This document shows, piece after piece, positions 8,492 through 17,224 of a DNA stretch of 21,260 nucleotides. Location: NCBI GenBank assembly GCA_027858795.1, contig JAQICF010000154.1:1-21260 (forward strand), read 5' to 3'. The notes under the pieces are model-generated. The model saw nothing but the letters and a program-made list of their open reading frames with translations, did not search any database and was not told where the DNA came from. Origin of the DNA: Candidatus Delongbacteria bacterium (GTDB taxonomy: Bacteria; Delongbacteria; UBA4055). Within the stretch, counting starts at the first letter, position 1; every line of letters begins with the position of its first letter. The position numbers were made by a program, and so were the translations under genes.

Positions 8492-8518
8492 GGGGACGAT
8501 TTCTTATCGTCCCCTTTT
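8492..8518 (+). terminator. Rho-independent terminator
   Basis: GGGGACGAT and ATCGTCCCC form a perfect 9-bp stem around TTCTT, followed by TTTT. The flanking GTAGGGG is typical of dispersed GTAGGGG...CCCCTAC hairpins, so a repeat may serve as the terminator. Confidence 0.7.
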
Positions 8519-8543
8519 CTATTTAAAAACGAATAGATTAAAA

Positions 8544-8577
8544 TAAAAAAAGGTCAGGATTATTCCTGACCTTTTTT
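8544..8577. terminator. Bidirectional terminator between convergent genes
   Basis: AGGTCAGGA (8551-8559) pairs with TCCTGACCT (8564-8572) around a 4-nt loop. An A-run precedes and a T-run follows, so it can end transcription of the barrel gene (+) and the aminopeptidase gene (-). Confidence 0.85.
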
Positions 8578-8598
8578 ACATCGTATTGTTTAGAACGC

Positions 8599-10653
8599 CT
8601 ATATTCCGAAATCATCCAACGGTATATTTAACTCCTCAGTTCCAGCAACTGCAAAACGCCCGTTCCTGATTATATCAAATTTCTCTCCATCTTCCGCTAT
8701 AGCAGTTATGAATTCAATATCTTCGTAAGGAAGAGTGATATCAGTATGAACATTTGTATAAGCCTTAGAATAATCTTCTTTTCTATTAAGAGTCATTGAA
8801 TTATCCCTTGCAGTGATCTCTTTGTTGTCTATTGGGTTATAAACAGCCATATCTTCTGTGTGAGAGAAGCATGTGTCTCCGATCGCAAAGTGTGGTCCCA
8901 TCTTTTCTATGATAAGTACAGGAAGGACATCAAGTATCTTATACTTCTGAGCAACTACATAAGCTAAAGTATTGGTACCTATTGCAAATTCACCAATTGG
9001 TAACGTCTTATGAGGGAAGATAAGATTTTCTTCGATGAATTTTTTATTCTTAGCTTCATCATCATAGTTTGCACAGCTGTAATCAGAAATGAATCCATCT
9101 TTGAATTCCAGATTTAGCTCTTTGTATTTCAATCCACCTAAGAAAGTTTCTTTAATATGAAGAGCTCCGTTAGTTCCTTCAAGTTGAGGACTGGTAAATA
9201 CTTCACCTACAGGTATATTTACATCTGCACCGCAGTTGCAATAATTTGTCTGCTTGGATGGATTTGCAAGTTTCTGGTTCTTGATGATGATATCTGTAAG
9301 GTTGCCATTCTGACCTTTAATGTGAACCTTAGATGACTTATCAAGTACATCAATGATATTCTTTTGAATTACTTCATATCTCTCACTTGCAAGCATATTG
9401 ATCTCTAGTGTATCTTCAAAGATAGCTTCAAATTTATCTCCGATCTCAGGTGAAGGGAAAGAAATGATGCAGAAACTGTTCTCAGTTCTTGGTAGATATT
9501 TCTGCTGAGTTTGTGAATTAGACATCATCATATTCTGGTATATCTTCTGTTGCTCGGGTGCTAATGACCAAGCAGCATCTTTATTTTCAGGAGCAAAAGG
9601 TTTTTCTCCGAATTTTGTTACCGCGATAACACCGGAATATTCTTTCGTAACATCTGAAGTTTCTTCCCATACTTCTTTCATTATTTCTATTGAATTTTTA
9701 GTAAATTCTTCATCTAAATGAAGGGCAATAGAGAACTTTAGATCATGTCCTAATTGCTTATTAGGAGCAGTTGATGCAGGAATACCAATATTTGAATCCA
9801 GATTATAATTTTCTTTCAAATATTTGATCAATCTTTTTACAAGTTCTTCATGACCAACCTGACATCTAAGCATTACAATAGATTTTTTGGACATATCCTT
9901 GTTGTTTTTTATGAAACCTTGTTCGTAAGCTTTTGCTATCTGTTCAGTTAGAATATCCAGTTTTTCAGCAGGATAATTTTTAAAGAAATTCGCTGTTTTA
10001 ATTTCATTATCAGTAATATATGCATCGTATTTGAACATGTACCTAAGATCATTAGGGTCGGATTCTAACACGACATCTTTAACATAAGTCAATTCTTTAC
10101 CTAACATTGCTTTTACACCAAGCTTCGATGCTTCTTTGTTACGTTGCTTCTCGTATCTTTTCACAATATTTTTTAATTCTAAAGGATCAACGTCTGAATT
10201 CTCATTGATAAGATTGAATATCTCTAGGAACAATTTGTTGTATTTATCCATGGTAAAGATCTTGTGTTCAAAAGCATTTGTTCTATATGATCTGTATTTT
10301 TGATAAAGCACATAGAGTACTTGTCCAATATCTTTTCCGAATACTTCTACAGAATAGGCAGGATTTGCATAAGATGTTCCATAGTTCTCAGGTAATATCT
10401 CTTCACTGAAACCATTAAATATTTTTTGTAATTCTTCAAATGAATTATTCTTAAAGAAGTCATCATTGAGTCTTTTCTCATGGTCGTAAAAAAAGATGAT
10501 ATGCTCAGCACATTTTTTCATGAAAGTCTTAAATTTATCTTCATTTGCTGCTGCTGATAATTTTTCAGAAATTTCTTTGATCAAAACTATATTTTTTTCG
10601 TAGCTGTCAAGTATTGGTGCATTGATCTCTGAATAAAATTGTTTAAAATCCAT
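8599..10653 (-). CDS. M29-type aminopeptidase with a long N-terminal region
   Basis: M29 enzymes (AmpS, aminopeptidase T) are cytoplasmic two-metal aminopeptidases of about 410 residues. Here, of 684 residues, the C-terminal part carries the family's metal ligands: E484 in NIPVGEVFTSP, E555 in GEFAIGTN, H588 in GPHFAIGDTC, and H636/D638 in VHTDITLPYED. The first 240 or so residues are an extra, mainly helical, charged region (KQFYSEINAPILDSYEKNIV onward) that I cannot assign. In AmpT-type enzymes a catalytic tyrosine lies 7 residues after the third ligand; here that position is C595, followed by Phe. CNCGAD at 472-477 is a possible extra cysteine pair. A clear AAGGAG precedes the ATG. The YjbH-like gene lies 57 bp upstream without a strong terminator between. 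Confidence 0.8.
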   Translation of the reverse strand: MDFKQFYSEINAPILDSYEKNIVLIKEISEKLSAAANEDKFKTFMKKCAEHIIFFYDHEKRLNDDFFKNNSFEELQKIFNGFSEEILPENYGTSYANPAYSVEVFGKDIGQVLYVLYQKYRSYRTNAFEHKIFTMDKYNKLFLEIFNLINENSDVDPLELKNIVKRYEKQRNKEASKLGVKAMLGKELTYVKDVVLESDPNDLRYMFKYDAYITDNEIKTANFFKNYPAEKLDILTEQIAKAYEQGFIKNNKDMSKKSIVMLRCQVGHEELVKRLIKYLKENYNLDSNIGIPASTAPNKQLGHDLKFSIALHLDEEFTKNSIEIMKEVWEETSDVTKEYSGVIAVTKFGEKPFAPENKDAAWSLAPEQQKIYQNMMMSNSQTQQKYLPRTENSFCIISFPSPEIGDKFEAIFEDTLEINMLASERYEVIQKNIIDVLDKSSKVHIKGQNGNLTDIIIKNQKLANPSKQTNYCNCGADVNIPVGEVFTSPQLEGTNGALHIKETFLGGLKYKELNLEFKDGFISDYSCANYDDEAKNKKFIEENLIFPHKTLPIGEFAIGTNTLAYVVAQKYKILDVLPVLIIEKMGPHFAIGDTCFSHTEDMAVYNPIDNKEITARDNSMTLNRKEDYSKAYTNVHTDITLPYEDIEFITAIAEDGEKFDIIRNGRFAVAGTEELNIPLDDFGI

Positions 10654-10710
10654 TATGAGCTCCTTATTTGATTTATTAATAAGAGTACAAAGTGTTGTGC
10701 CCCTTTAAGA

Positions 10711-11460
10711 TTAAAATGCTGTTGTGTAAATTACTCGTACTTCTCTTCCAAGAGTTTCTTTAGTGTTTTTCAAGACATCCTTAAGATCAAACTCAAGATG
10801 TAGCACATTCTCAAATGACCATCTTAGCCCAATGTTCAAATATCCATTACCTTTGTTAGTGCCATCTTTACTGTTATCATTCCATGCAAAATCATACTCA
10901 CAAAGAAGATTTACTGTTGGTACGATACTTTTATCCATTCCAATAAACATATTCATATTATCGTCGTTGTAATCAGGATCCTTTTCAGTAACACAGTAGT
11001 TAATCCCCCAATGAAAACCTAAAGTCCCGAACTGACCCTCAGAAACATAGTAATTCTTGCTCATAACCAAATAGAATCCCTTTGATTTGATCGCAAATCT
11101 TTCTTCGAGCCATTTTCCTGCTCCCTGACTGTCAAATCCAATAGCAACGTTAGGATAGTAAAAATCTTCTTCAAATGCCAAGAACTGCATTCTCATACCA
11201 GGTTGACCATTCCAAGCTGGGGTTTCATCACCAATGATATCAGACGTTCCGTAACTTACTCCAAAAAAGAAATTTTTAAATACACCAATATTTACTTCTC
11301 CCATCATACCATTAGAAGCATAAAGTCGTCCTCCGATCTCAATCTCTGCTCTATTTAAAGAATATGCAGTAGGTGTGTCTATAAGTCTTTTTGTAAATGC
11401 TTCATCACTGAACAACACATTAACGATTACAAAAGAAAATAAAAAAATTGTTTTTTTCAT
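10711..11460 (-). CDS. YjbH-like outer-membrane beta-barrel protein
   Basis: The 249 residues have a signal peptide (MKKTIFLFSFVIVNVLFS) and then a pattern I associate with YjbH/YbjH-like barrels: TPTAYSLNRAEIEIGGRLY, FFGVSYGTSDIIGD, PNVAIGFDSQGAGKW and KSKGFYLVMSKNYY, ending in aromatic strands. Such proteins sit in the outer membrane; relatives are linked to exopolysaccharide or lipid export, but no polysaccharide genes are visible here. The 57-bp gap to the upstream KOW-domain gene contains that gene's terminator and only a weak AGGA site before this ATG. It may depend on read-through or on a promoter I cannot see. Confidence 0.7.
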   Translation of the reverse strand: MKKTIFLFSFVIVNVLFSDEAFTKRLIDTPTAYSLNRAEIEIGGRLYASNGMMGEVNIGVFKNFFFGVSYGTSDIIGDETPAWNGQPGMRMQFLAFEEDFYYPNVAIGFDSQGAGKWLEERFAIKSKGFYLVMSKNYYVSEGQFGTLGFHWGINYCVTEKDPDYNDDNMNMFIGMDKSIVPTVNLLCEYDFAWNDNSKDGTNKGNGYLNIGLRWSFENVLHLEFDLKDVLKNTKETLGREVRVIYTTAF

Positions 11461-11482
11461 TACGGAGTCCTAATTTATTTTC

Positions 11483-11510
11483 AAAAAAAAAGGCACGAAA
11501 TTCGTGCCTT
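11483..11510 (-). terminator. Rho-independent terminator of the KOW-domain gene
   Basis: AAGGCACGAA and TTCGTGCCTT (11490-11510) form a perfect 10-bp stem around one base. A run of A at 11483-11490 gives the U-tract on the minus strand, just after the stop of the gene ending at 11518. Confidence 0.85.
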
Positions 11511-11517
11511 AAATTAT

Positions 11518-12642
11518 TTATTTTTCAATCATTTCGATATTTGCTCTTGGTATAAGCACTTCTTTGCCATCTACATTTGCAATTAAAACTCTTACCCAAG
11601 TTCCAGATTCGACCTTATGTTTTTCAACCGGTAGACTTACGACTGTTCCAAGTTTTCCAAAGTAAGGTGCTCTGATAATTCTGATCTGATCACCAGTTTC
11701 AATTCCTGCAGTTTCATAGTCTTTTGATCTGTCATCCTGGATCGGTTCGTTATGAGGAATAATGATCTCAGGTCTCATAACTCCGGCTCTGATCTGAGTT
11801 GCACCGTTAATAGATGCTTTGAATCCTACATATTTCTTTAAAAGATCAAAAGTCCTGTGCGCCATTGGTATAGTTCCGAATCCTTCAGTGAGAATAAGAG
11901 TGAATCCAATATTTTCGTGACCGGTAATAGCAACACCAAGATCTCTTCCAAGAATTTCCTTAATGTCCTGATACTCGAAGCACCCGGTGATAATACCATT
12001 AATTCCAATTTCTTTTGCCACTTTTAGGGCATTTAGAGTTATTTTTGATCCTGCAACTATAACTTTGCCTTTCATACTATCATTTAGCATACTATCATCA
12101 AGGATTGTCTCAGGAGAATCACAAGCCATCATTATGTCACCTTGAGTCTCTCCACCTAAACCGATAATACCTTGTATATGAACACCTTCTGTTCCCATAA
12201 TAACGCCTTCTTTAGGTAATTCATCCAATACCTTACCATTAACATAAGCATCTATTTGAACAGGAATTGCAGGGGCGTTAAATATAACCTGTCCCGTTAT
12301 TCCTGATATCTGGCCTATATTCCCTGCGATAGGTGCTTTATAATCACTTTTGAAAAAGCCAAAAAATCCTTTACTCTGTGCTACCAATTCTCCTTTTTCG
12401 ACTTTATCTCCTTCTTTCTTTAACATTGCTTCAGGTAGTTCACTTGCTTTTCCCAGAGCTAACTGACCTGCAACATTGATAGGATAAACTTTTCCAGGTA
12501 ATTCAGTTTTTGCAACAATAGTTTTTGCATCTATTTCATCATCTTTTTTTACTAATACATCACCTAAGAGTGGTAATTTACGGGTTTTCTCAATAGCGAT
12601 CTTTTCTGCAACTTTTAACCCGGGTGTATATGCGTGAGCCAT
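11518..12642 (-). CDS. Barrel-sandwich-like/KOW-like partner of the MutL-type ATPase
   Basis: I do not recognise a named family. The 374 residues divide into three parts. The N-terminal part (about 1-135) has biotinyl/lipoyl-like barrel-sandwich features (LKKEGDKVEKGELVAQ, APIAGNIGQISG, IDAYVNGKV) but no obvious lipoyl/biotin lysine motif. The middle (about 140-290) is Gly/Ile-rich and looks alpha/beta (IQGIIGLGGETQGDI, KGKVIVAGSKITLNALK, GINGIITGCFEYQDI). The C-terminal part (about 310-374) resembles a KOW domain (GDQIRIIRAPYFGKLGTVVS). AGGAGAG precedes the ATG. It follows the MutL-like gene by 32 bp and ends in a strong terminator, so the two probably form one operon. Together they suggest a cofactor- or nucleotide-dependent complex; this is inference. 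No signal peptide is seen. Confidence 0.6.
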   Translation of the reverse strand: MAHAYTPGLKVAEKIAIEKTRKLPLLGDVLVKKDDEIDAKTIVAKTELPGKVYPINVAGQLALGKASELPEAMLKKEGDKVEKGELVAQSKGFFGFFKSDYKAPIAGNIGQISGITGQVIFNAPAIPVQIDAYVNGKVLDELPKEGVIMGTEGVHIQGIIGLGGETQGDIMMACDSPETILDDSMLNDSMKGKVIVAGSKITLNALKVAKEIGINGIITGCFEYQDIKEILGRDLGVAITGHENIGFTLILTEGFGTIPMAHRTFDLLKKYVGFKASINGATQIRAGVMRPEIIIPHNEPIQDDRSKDYETAGIETGDQIRIIRAPYFGKLGTVVSLPVEKHKVESGTWVRVLIANVDGKEVLIPRANIEMIEK

Positions 12643-12674
12643 AAAACTCTCCTATTAAATCATTTAATTATTGA

Positions 12675-14591
12675 TTAAACTCCATCTTTGTCGGATTTTG
12701 GAACATAAGTTTTTGAAATATTCCATTGATCTAACATCTCTACACGATCTTTTAAATCCTTAGTGAATTTAAACGGTCTTCCACGAGTATCTATAATCAA
12801 TCCAACAACACCACCTCTTAATTTCCTTGTAACAGTTTTTCCTTTACCAACACCCACATCAAATCCTTTAGCAGGTTCAATAATAAATTCAACTTCATCA
12901 TCGAAAGGGAAGTCATATCGAATAACTTTATTTGATTCTATCCAACCATTGAGTTTCCTTCCATCAGGTAGTTCAGCAGTGATCTTAACTACTTTTTTAC
13001 CTTCTTTGATCCTTCCCACCGGACAAATACTCATCGCAAGGTGGATCAAACAATCTTTATCAAAAACTTCCATAGCAGCTCGTTCACATCCAGGAGCTTT
13101 AACTTCTGAAAGTACACCCAGTTGAGGCATCATAAATATTGAATCCACAGCAAGTTCTGTAACTCCTTCAGGTAAGAAAGCATCGACAAGCATGTGAGCG
13201 GACTGACTTCTTAATGGTGCATGTGAAAGAACTCCACCTGAGCCAACAAGCATATCGAGTTCAAGCATATTAATAATTGAATCACTTGTGTCAGCATCAT
13301 CAAATGCATCAGCGATACCTTTTTCCTGCTGAATACCTTTTAATCCAACTGCAAATGATTTATGTTGTATAAATGATAACCTTAGAGCTTCTCTAGCTAT
13401 CGCCTGTTCTACATCAAGGTCCTGTTTAGACTGAGGAATAGTTGTAGGACGTATCATTTTATTTCCAATACCATTTCTCAATTCATGCTCATCCATTTCA
13501 AAAGGTACCCATCTCATGATATCATCTAATCCTGATTCAAGTAGTACGTTTGAAACTGAATATGACATTCCGAGATTTGCTGAAACAGTTCTGTTAAATT
13601 TTAAATGTTTTTTACCATCTTTGTCTTCAAGTTTGAATACTGAGAAAATATCTGTAGTTGCACCACCTATATCAACTCCAACTACATTCTTATTTTGTAA
13701 TTCACCGATCTTTTTTATGATAAGGCCAACAGCACCAGGTGTAGGCATGATAGGAGCATCTGTCCATTTCATAAGTTTATTATAACCAGGAGCCTGTTGC
13801 ATAACGTGTTCCATAAACAGTTCGTGTATCTCATCGGATGCTGGTCTTAAATTTTCATTTTCAAGTGTAGGTCTTAAATTTGGAACGATACTTAATGCAG
13901 TATCCTTTTCCAAGATAGCTTTAATATCTTCCTGAGCTCTCTTATTTCCAGCATAAATTACTGGAAGTGCATACCCTGCACCAAGTCTGGCAGTTGGTCT
14001 TGCAGATTTAACAAGTTCAGCCATTCCAATTACATGCTTAGGTTTTGCTTGGTCAGTTTCACCTGCAATAAGGATCATATCCGGTCTTAAAGCTCTAATT
14101 CTTTCGATCTTCTGGTGAGGAAGTCTTCCATCATTTATAGCAAGTACATCCATTACGATTGCACCTGCACCTAAAGCAGCTCTCTGAGCAGACTCAGCAG
14201 TCATACCCATAACAACTCCAAATACCATCATTTGAAGACCACCACCTGCTGAAGAAGTGGATATATAAATATCACATCCTTCTTCATTTCCTTCACTATC
14301 AGTGCTCTTTCTTAATACTTGTTCGTTCGCTACGAATTTTCTAGGTTTGTTATAATATTTACTTCCTTTTGCAGCATCTGTTTTATAGTAAACAGTTGCA
14401 AGTTCTTCAAGTTCTACTATTGCATTTAAAACACCCTTTGTAACATCTTCAAACGGTGCTTCAACAGTTGTAGGTGCTTCACCTCTTACAAGCTGACGAT
14501 ATTCATCACCAACTTTTTCGATCAGGATCGCTTTTGTTGTAGTCGAACCACAATCGGTTGCAATGATCGTTGTTACTTCTTTGTTGGACAT
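12675..14591 (-). CDS. GlmL/MutL-like ASKHA-fold ATPase
   Basis: The family includes the GlmL/MutL protein encoded with the coenzyme-B12-dependent glutamate mutase and relatives in ornithine aminomutase loci; its biochemical role is not proven, and reactivation or chaperoning of the mutase has been suggested. The 638 residues show the ASKHA phosphate 1 loop DCGSTTTKA (13-21), phosphate 2 loop DIGGATTD (307-314) and adenosine motif GSGGVLSH (450-457). Usual GlmL is about 460 residues, so about 150 C-terminal residues (520-638, including KVVKITAELPDGRKLNGW and RKLRGGVVGLIIDTRGRPF) are extra. No mutase subunit is visible in the window. GAGGT precedes the ATG. It is the first gene of a minus-strand pair with the KOW-like protein. 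Confidence 0.85.
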   Translation of the reverse strand: MSNKEVTTIIATDCGSTTTKAILIEKVGDEYRQLVRGEAPTTVEAPFEDVTKGVLNAIVELEELATVYYKTDAAKGSKYYNKPRKFVANEQVLRKSTDSEGNEEGCDIYISTSSAGGGLQMMVFGVVMGMTAESAQRAALGAGAIVMDVLAINDGRLPHQKIERIRALRPDMILIAGETDQAKPKHVIGMAELVKSARPTARLGAGYALPVIYAGNKRAQEDIKAILEKDTALSIVPNLRPTLENENLRPASDEIHELFMEHVMQQAPGYNKLMKWTDAPIMPTPGAVGLIIKKIGELQNKNVVGVDIGGATTDIFSVFKLEDKDGKKHLKFNRTVSANLGMSYSVSNVLLESGLDDIMRWVPFEMDEHELRNGIGNKMIRPTTIPQSKQDLDVEQAIAREALRLSFIQHKSFAVGLKGIQQEKGIADAFDDADTSDSIINMLELDMLVGSGGVLSHAPLRSQSAHMLVDAFLPEGVTELAVDSIFMMPQLGVLSEVKAPGCERAAMEVFDKDCLIHLAMSICPVGRIKEGKKVVKITAELPDGRKLNGWIESNKVIRYDFPFDDEVEFIIEPAKGFDVGVGKGKTVTRKLRGGVVGLIIDTRGRPFKFTKDLKDRVEMLDQWNISKTYVPKSDKDGV

Positions 14592-14613
14592 TCATTACCT
14601 CAGAATTTATATT

Positions 14614-14646
14614 AATATATACAGTACTACACCATGAACTAATCAA
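14614..14646 (-). promoter_or_regulatory. Possible promoter for the MutL-like gene
   Basis: On the minus strand TTAGTT (14642-14637) and TATATT (14619-14614) are 17 bp apart; TTGATT (14646-14641) with TGTATA at 17 bp is an alternative. It lies about 25-55 bp before the start codon. The rest of the 173-bp divergent gap shows no other clear signal. Confidence 0.35.
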
Positions 14647-14764
14647 GTTAGAATATATTTATAAATGGAGTTTTTCGCAAGATTGTTTTTACAATTATTA
14701 TTTCCTTGATTTATAAGCTTTTTTCCAACAATTTACTTATTGAATAATTTATAAGGTTTTGGTT

Positions 14765-15385
14765 ATGAAAATAAAAATAATCTTTTGGGTCGGTATAATT
14801 GTTTTAGGGCTGTGGTATTATTATGATAGTAAGCCTATTACATACGGTCATGGACAGATAGCTCCTAAAACCCCGGTTCAGAAATTAGTTTCAAAGAAAG
14901 CATTCAAACTTGAAGAAGATTATGAAGTATTACCATTAGCTACTTTTGATATCACAGCAAGAGTTCTATCAACTGAAAGATATTGGCTGGATAAAGAAGC
15001 TAAACTTGCTCCTGTGGATTTTGCACTAGGATGGGGACCTATGTCTGATGAAAAAGTATTAGATAAACTTAAGATAAGTCAGAGAAATAGATGGTTCTAT
15101 TGGAGTTGTAAAGAATTACCTATTTCACAAAGCCAAATTATGCACAATTCTGCTAATATGCATTTGATCCCTGCAAATGATGAAATTGATACTAAAATAA
15201 AAAGTACTAAAACTGGAAACTTAGTTAAATTCAAAGGTTTTTTACCAAAGATCACAGGTGAGGATGGATGGTGGTGGCAAAGCTCGTTAAGTAGAACTGA
15301 TGTAGGTAATGGAGCTTGTGAAGTTGTTTATGTAGAGGAGTTTGAGATAATAAGTAAAGAAGAAGTGTTAAAAAGATTGAAGTAG
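14765..15385 (+). CDS. Conserved small membrane-anchored protein of unknown function
   Basis: The 206 residues start with a hydrophobic N-terminus (about 2-20, IKIIFWVGIIVLGLWYYY) that could be an uncleaved anchor or a signal peptide. I recognise the shape of a widespread uncharacterised family: ARVLSTERYWLDKEAKLAPV, DFALGWGPMSD, ISQRNRWFYW, HSANMHLIPA (as NSANMHLIPA here), VKFKGFLP and WWWQSSLSRTDVGNGACEVV. Function is unknown; location is probably the periplasmic face. I chose the ATG at 14765 rather than the TTG at 14759 because AAGG (14753-14756) is well spaced only for the ATG. It is a lone gene, ending at a 20-bp palindrome at 15386. Confidence 0.7.
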   Translation: MKIKIIFWVGIIVLGLWYYYDSKPITYGHGQIAPKTPVQKLVSKKAFKLEEDYEVLPLATFDITARVLSTERYWLDKEAKLAPVDFALGWGPMSDEKVLDKLKISQRNRWFYWSCKELPISQSQIMHNSANMHLIPANDEIDTKIKSTKTGNLVKFKGFLPKITGEDGWWWQSSLSRTDVGNGACEVVYVEEFEIISKEEVLKRLK

Positions 15386-15405
15386 GGTACGCAGATCTGC
15401 GTACC
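15386..15405. repeat. Perfect 20-bp palindrome between convergent genes
   Basis: GGTACGCAGA and TCTGCGTACC are perfect inverted arms with no spacer, starting one base after a stop codon. Only a weak T-rich stretch follows. It may be a terminator hairpin for both convergent genes or a palindromic repeat. Confidence 0.6.
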
Positions 15406-15417
15406 TTACGAAAGATT

Positions 15418-16404
15418 TTATTTTACCTTTTTCCCCAAGAAGAATTCTCGCATATATGGTCCGGTCGCATCAAAGAAATCGGAAATACCACTGAATCTTG
15501 AAGTTGCAAAATATTGATACCACCCGCATTGTCTTGTACAGTTTGCCATGGTCTTTCTATCATTAATAGCTGTTGAGCTGTTTAGGAATTCCATAAGATC
15601 TTCTTCCTGAAGTTTGATAGTTTTCTTCTTCAATGTTCTACAAGGATAGAAAAGTGAACCATCTGCATCAATTATTATTGAACTTGGGCTACAACCACCT
15701 TTTTTCTTTCTAACTTCTTTAAAGTATGCATTCGGAGTAATGATCGTCTCAGGATAAATTTTCTTTAGTCTTTTGATCTCTGCTTCAAGTTTGTCAAAAT
15801 CAGGAAAATGATCTTCGGTATTATCGAGATGCACTGCCGGCATAAGAAGTATTTTACTTCCGGAATCGTAACATCTCTTTACTTTATCTTCAACATAGGG
15901 TTGATCTTCCTTTGCTACTACTGTTTGAACACAAACGATCATGTCAAATTTATTTATCTCTTTCAACGAATCGAATAAATGCATATTATCATGACCTTCA
16001 TCTATAGAGATATGTAGAAAGTCTATATATTTCTGGTATTTTTCCCAGGGATATTCAAGTAGATTTTTCTGACTTGTAGTGAACAGAAGATAAAATGGTT
16101 GTTTATAAGTTTCTTTTAGAATTTCTTCGATATCATTTCTTAAAAGTGGCTCTCCGCCTTCTAACGATAATAGGAATAATGAAGATCTTCCAAGATTTCT
16201 AATAATTTTCTTTAGATCGTCAGTTGGAAGATCAGGAGTTTGGAAATATTTCATATCGCAGAATTTACAATGGAAGTGACACCTTGAAGTTACTTTTAAT
16301 GATGCGTAGAAAGGGAATTTTTCATTTATAAAATTCCTTCCAGAATATTTTAAAACATCTAGGTATCTGCTGAATGATAGTTTTCTGATCTTTTTTCTTG
16401 GCAT
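15418..16404 (-). CDS. Radical SAM protein with C-terminal cysteine cluster
   Basis: The radical SAM cluster motif is C42-x3-C46-x2-C49 (CHFHCKFC), followed by GGEP (83-86) for SAM binding. A later cysteine set, C238, C255, C289 and C293 (GGCSPS, FYPCRT, CTRQC), resembles a SPASM/twitch-like auxiliary iron-sulfur site. The 328 residues suit this group. Such enzymes modify peptides, cofactors or lipids, but no precursor peptide or pathway genes are adjacent, so the substrate is unknown. It has an AGGA site before the ATG and a possible own promoter at 16461-16433. It converges on the small membrane-anchored gene and diverges from thpR. Confidence 0.85.
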   Translation of the reverse strand: MPRKKIRKLSFSRYLDVLKYSGRNFINEKFPFYASLKVTSRCHFHCKFCDMKYFQTPDLPTDDLKKIIRNLGRSSLFLLSLEGGEPLLRNDIEEILKETYKQPFYLLFTTSQKNLLEYPWEKYQKYIDFLHISIDEGHDNMHLFDSLKEINKFDMIVCVQTVVAKEDQPYVEDKVKRCYDSGSKILLMPAVHLDNTEDHFPDFDKLEAEIKRLKKIYPETIITPNAYFKEVRKKKGGCSPSSIIIDADGSLFYPCRTLKKKTIKLQEEDLMEFLNSSTAINDRKTMANCTRQCGWYQYFATSRFSGISDFFDATGPYMREFFLGKKVK

Positions 16405-16432
16405 TGTGGATCCTGTGTTTATTTCAGCTAGA

Positions 16433-16461
16433 ATAGTACAAAAAATAATGGAGATTTACAA
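16433..16461 (-). promoter_or_regulatory. Possible promoter of the radical SAM gene
   Basis: On the minus strand TTGTAA (16461-16456) and TACTAT (16438-16433) are 17 bp apart, about 30 bp before the start codon. Confidence 0.45.
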
Positions 16462-16508
16462 GATTATATGATATATTGTGATTTAAGAAATTAAATAATT
16501 GGGATATT

Positions 16509-17108
16509 ATGGAAGGATATAAAAGACTTTTTATTGCAGTTAAAGTAAATATTGAACCTGCGCTTGAGAAATATATTTCATCACTTAAAGAACTTTTTGA
16601 AGGTTCAAAAATTAAATGGATCCCAATGGGAAATATGCATTTAACATTGAAGTTTTTAGGTAAAACCAGTGTTGATATTATTACAAAGTTAACTATAGAA
16701 TTATCCGAAATAGCAGAAAATAATGATCCTTTTGATATGAGGATACAAGGCTCTGGAGTTTTTAAAGATTTTTTTAGGCCTACAATCTTGTGGGTGGGTG
16801 TTAGAGATCATAATCCATTTGAGAAACTGAAGAATGACATCGAAAATTCTATGGCTAAGCTTGGTTTTAGGATAGATTATGACAGATTTAAACCTCATAT
16901 GACTATTGGTAGGATAAAAGAATTAAATAAAAGAGATGAATTCGAAAAGTTTGTTCGTAGTTATGAGCATTTGTTATTTCAAATGGTGAAAGTTGAAGAA
17001 ATTATTTTATATGAAAGTATTTTGAATTCAGAAGGTCCTACTTATGTTGAGCTTGAGAAGTTTAAAATAGGGAAGAGCAGTAGCGGACTTATTACCGAAC
17101 GGTTTTAA
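16509..17108 (+). CDS. thpR: RNA 2',3'-cyclic phosphodiesterase ThpR (LigT-like)
   Basis: This is a 2H-phosphoesterase that opens 2',3'-cyclic phosphates on RNA, also called 2'-5' RNA ligase. The 199 residues carry both HxT motifs, H44-L-T46 (MHLTLKFLG) and H130-M-T132 (FKPHMTIGR), as well as RLFIAVKV at the start and PTILWVGV before the second half. Length and order match the family. The ribosome binding site is weak (GGGAT). It is a cytoplasmic, single gene; the closest downstream terminator is at 17193. Confidence 0.93.
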   Translation: MEGYKRLFIAVKVNIEPALEKYISSLKELFEGSKIKWIPMGNMHLTLKFLGKTSVDIITKLTIELSEIAENNDPFDMRIQGSGVFKDFFRPTILWVGVRDHNPFEKLKNDIENSMAKLGFRIDYDRFKPHMTIGRIKELNKRDEFEKFVRSYEHLLFQMVKVEEIILYESILNSEGPTYVELEKFKIGKSSSGLITERF

Positions 17109-17144
17109 AAAGGTCACATTGAGTTTATCGAAATGTAAGACTTT
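17107..17144 (+). repeat. Dispersed repeat E, copy 1 (GTCACATTGAG type)
   Basis: GTCACATTGAG, then a short variable part, then TCGAAATGTAAGACTTT. It matches 17571-17611. Ends are imperfect inverted repeats. Confidence 0.7.
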
Positions 17145-17192
17145 CTAGTTATAAGTGATAAGATATAAGTTATGAGTTTGAAAGGTACCGTC

Positions 17193-17222
17193 ACCCTGAA
17201 TTTATTTCAGGGTCTTTTTTTT
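17193..17222 (+). terminator. Rho-independent terminator (GTCACCCTGAA type)
   Basis: ACCCTGAA and TTCAGGGT form an 8-bp stem around a 5-nt loop, followed by C and eight T. The stem starts with GTCA, like other hairpin repeats in this region. Confidence 0.8.
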
Positions 17223-17224
17223 AA

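Noticed and set aside
12763..13125. Antisense open frame of 120 codons within the MutL-like gene
   Set aside because: Shadow of a well-supported coding sequence on the other strand; Ser/Pro/Leu-rich as expected for a reverse frame.
14759..14764. TTG start two codons before ATG 14765
   Set aside because: The AAGG site is only 2 bases from the TTG but well spaced for the ATG.
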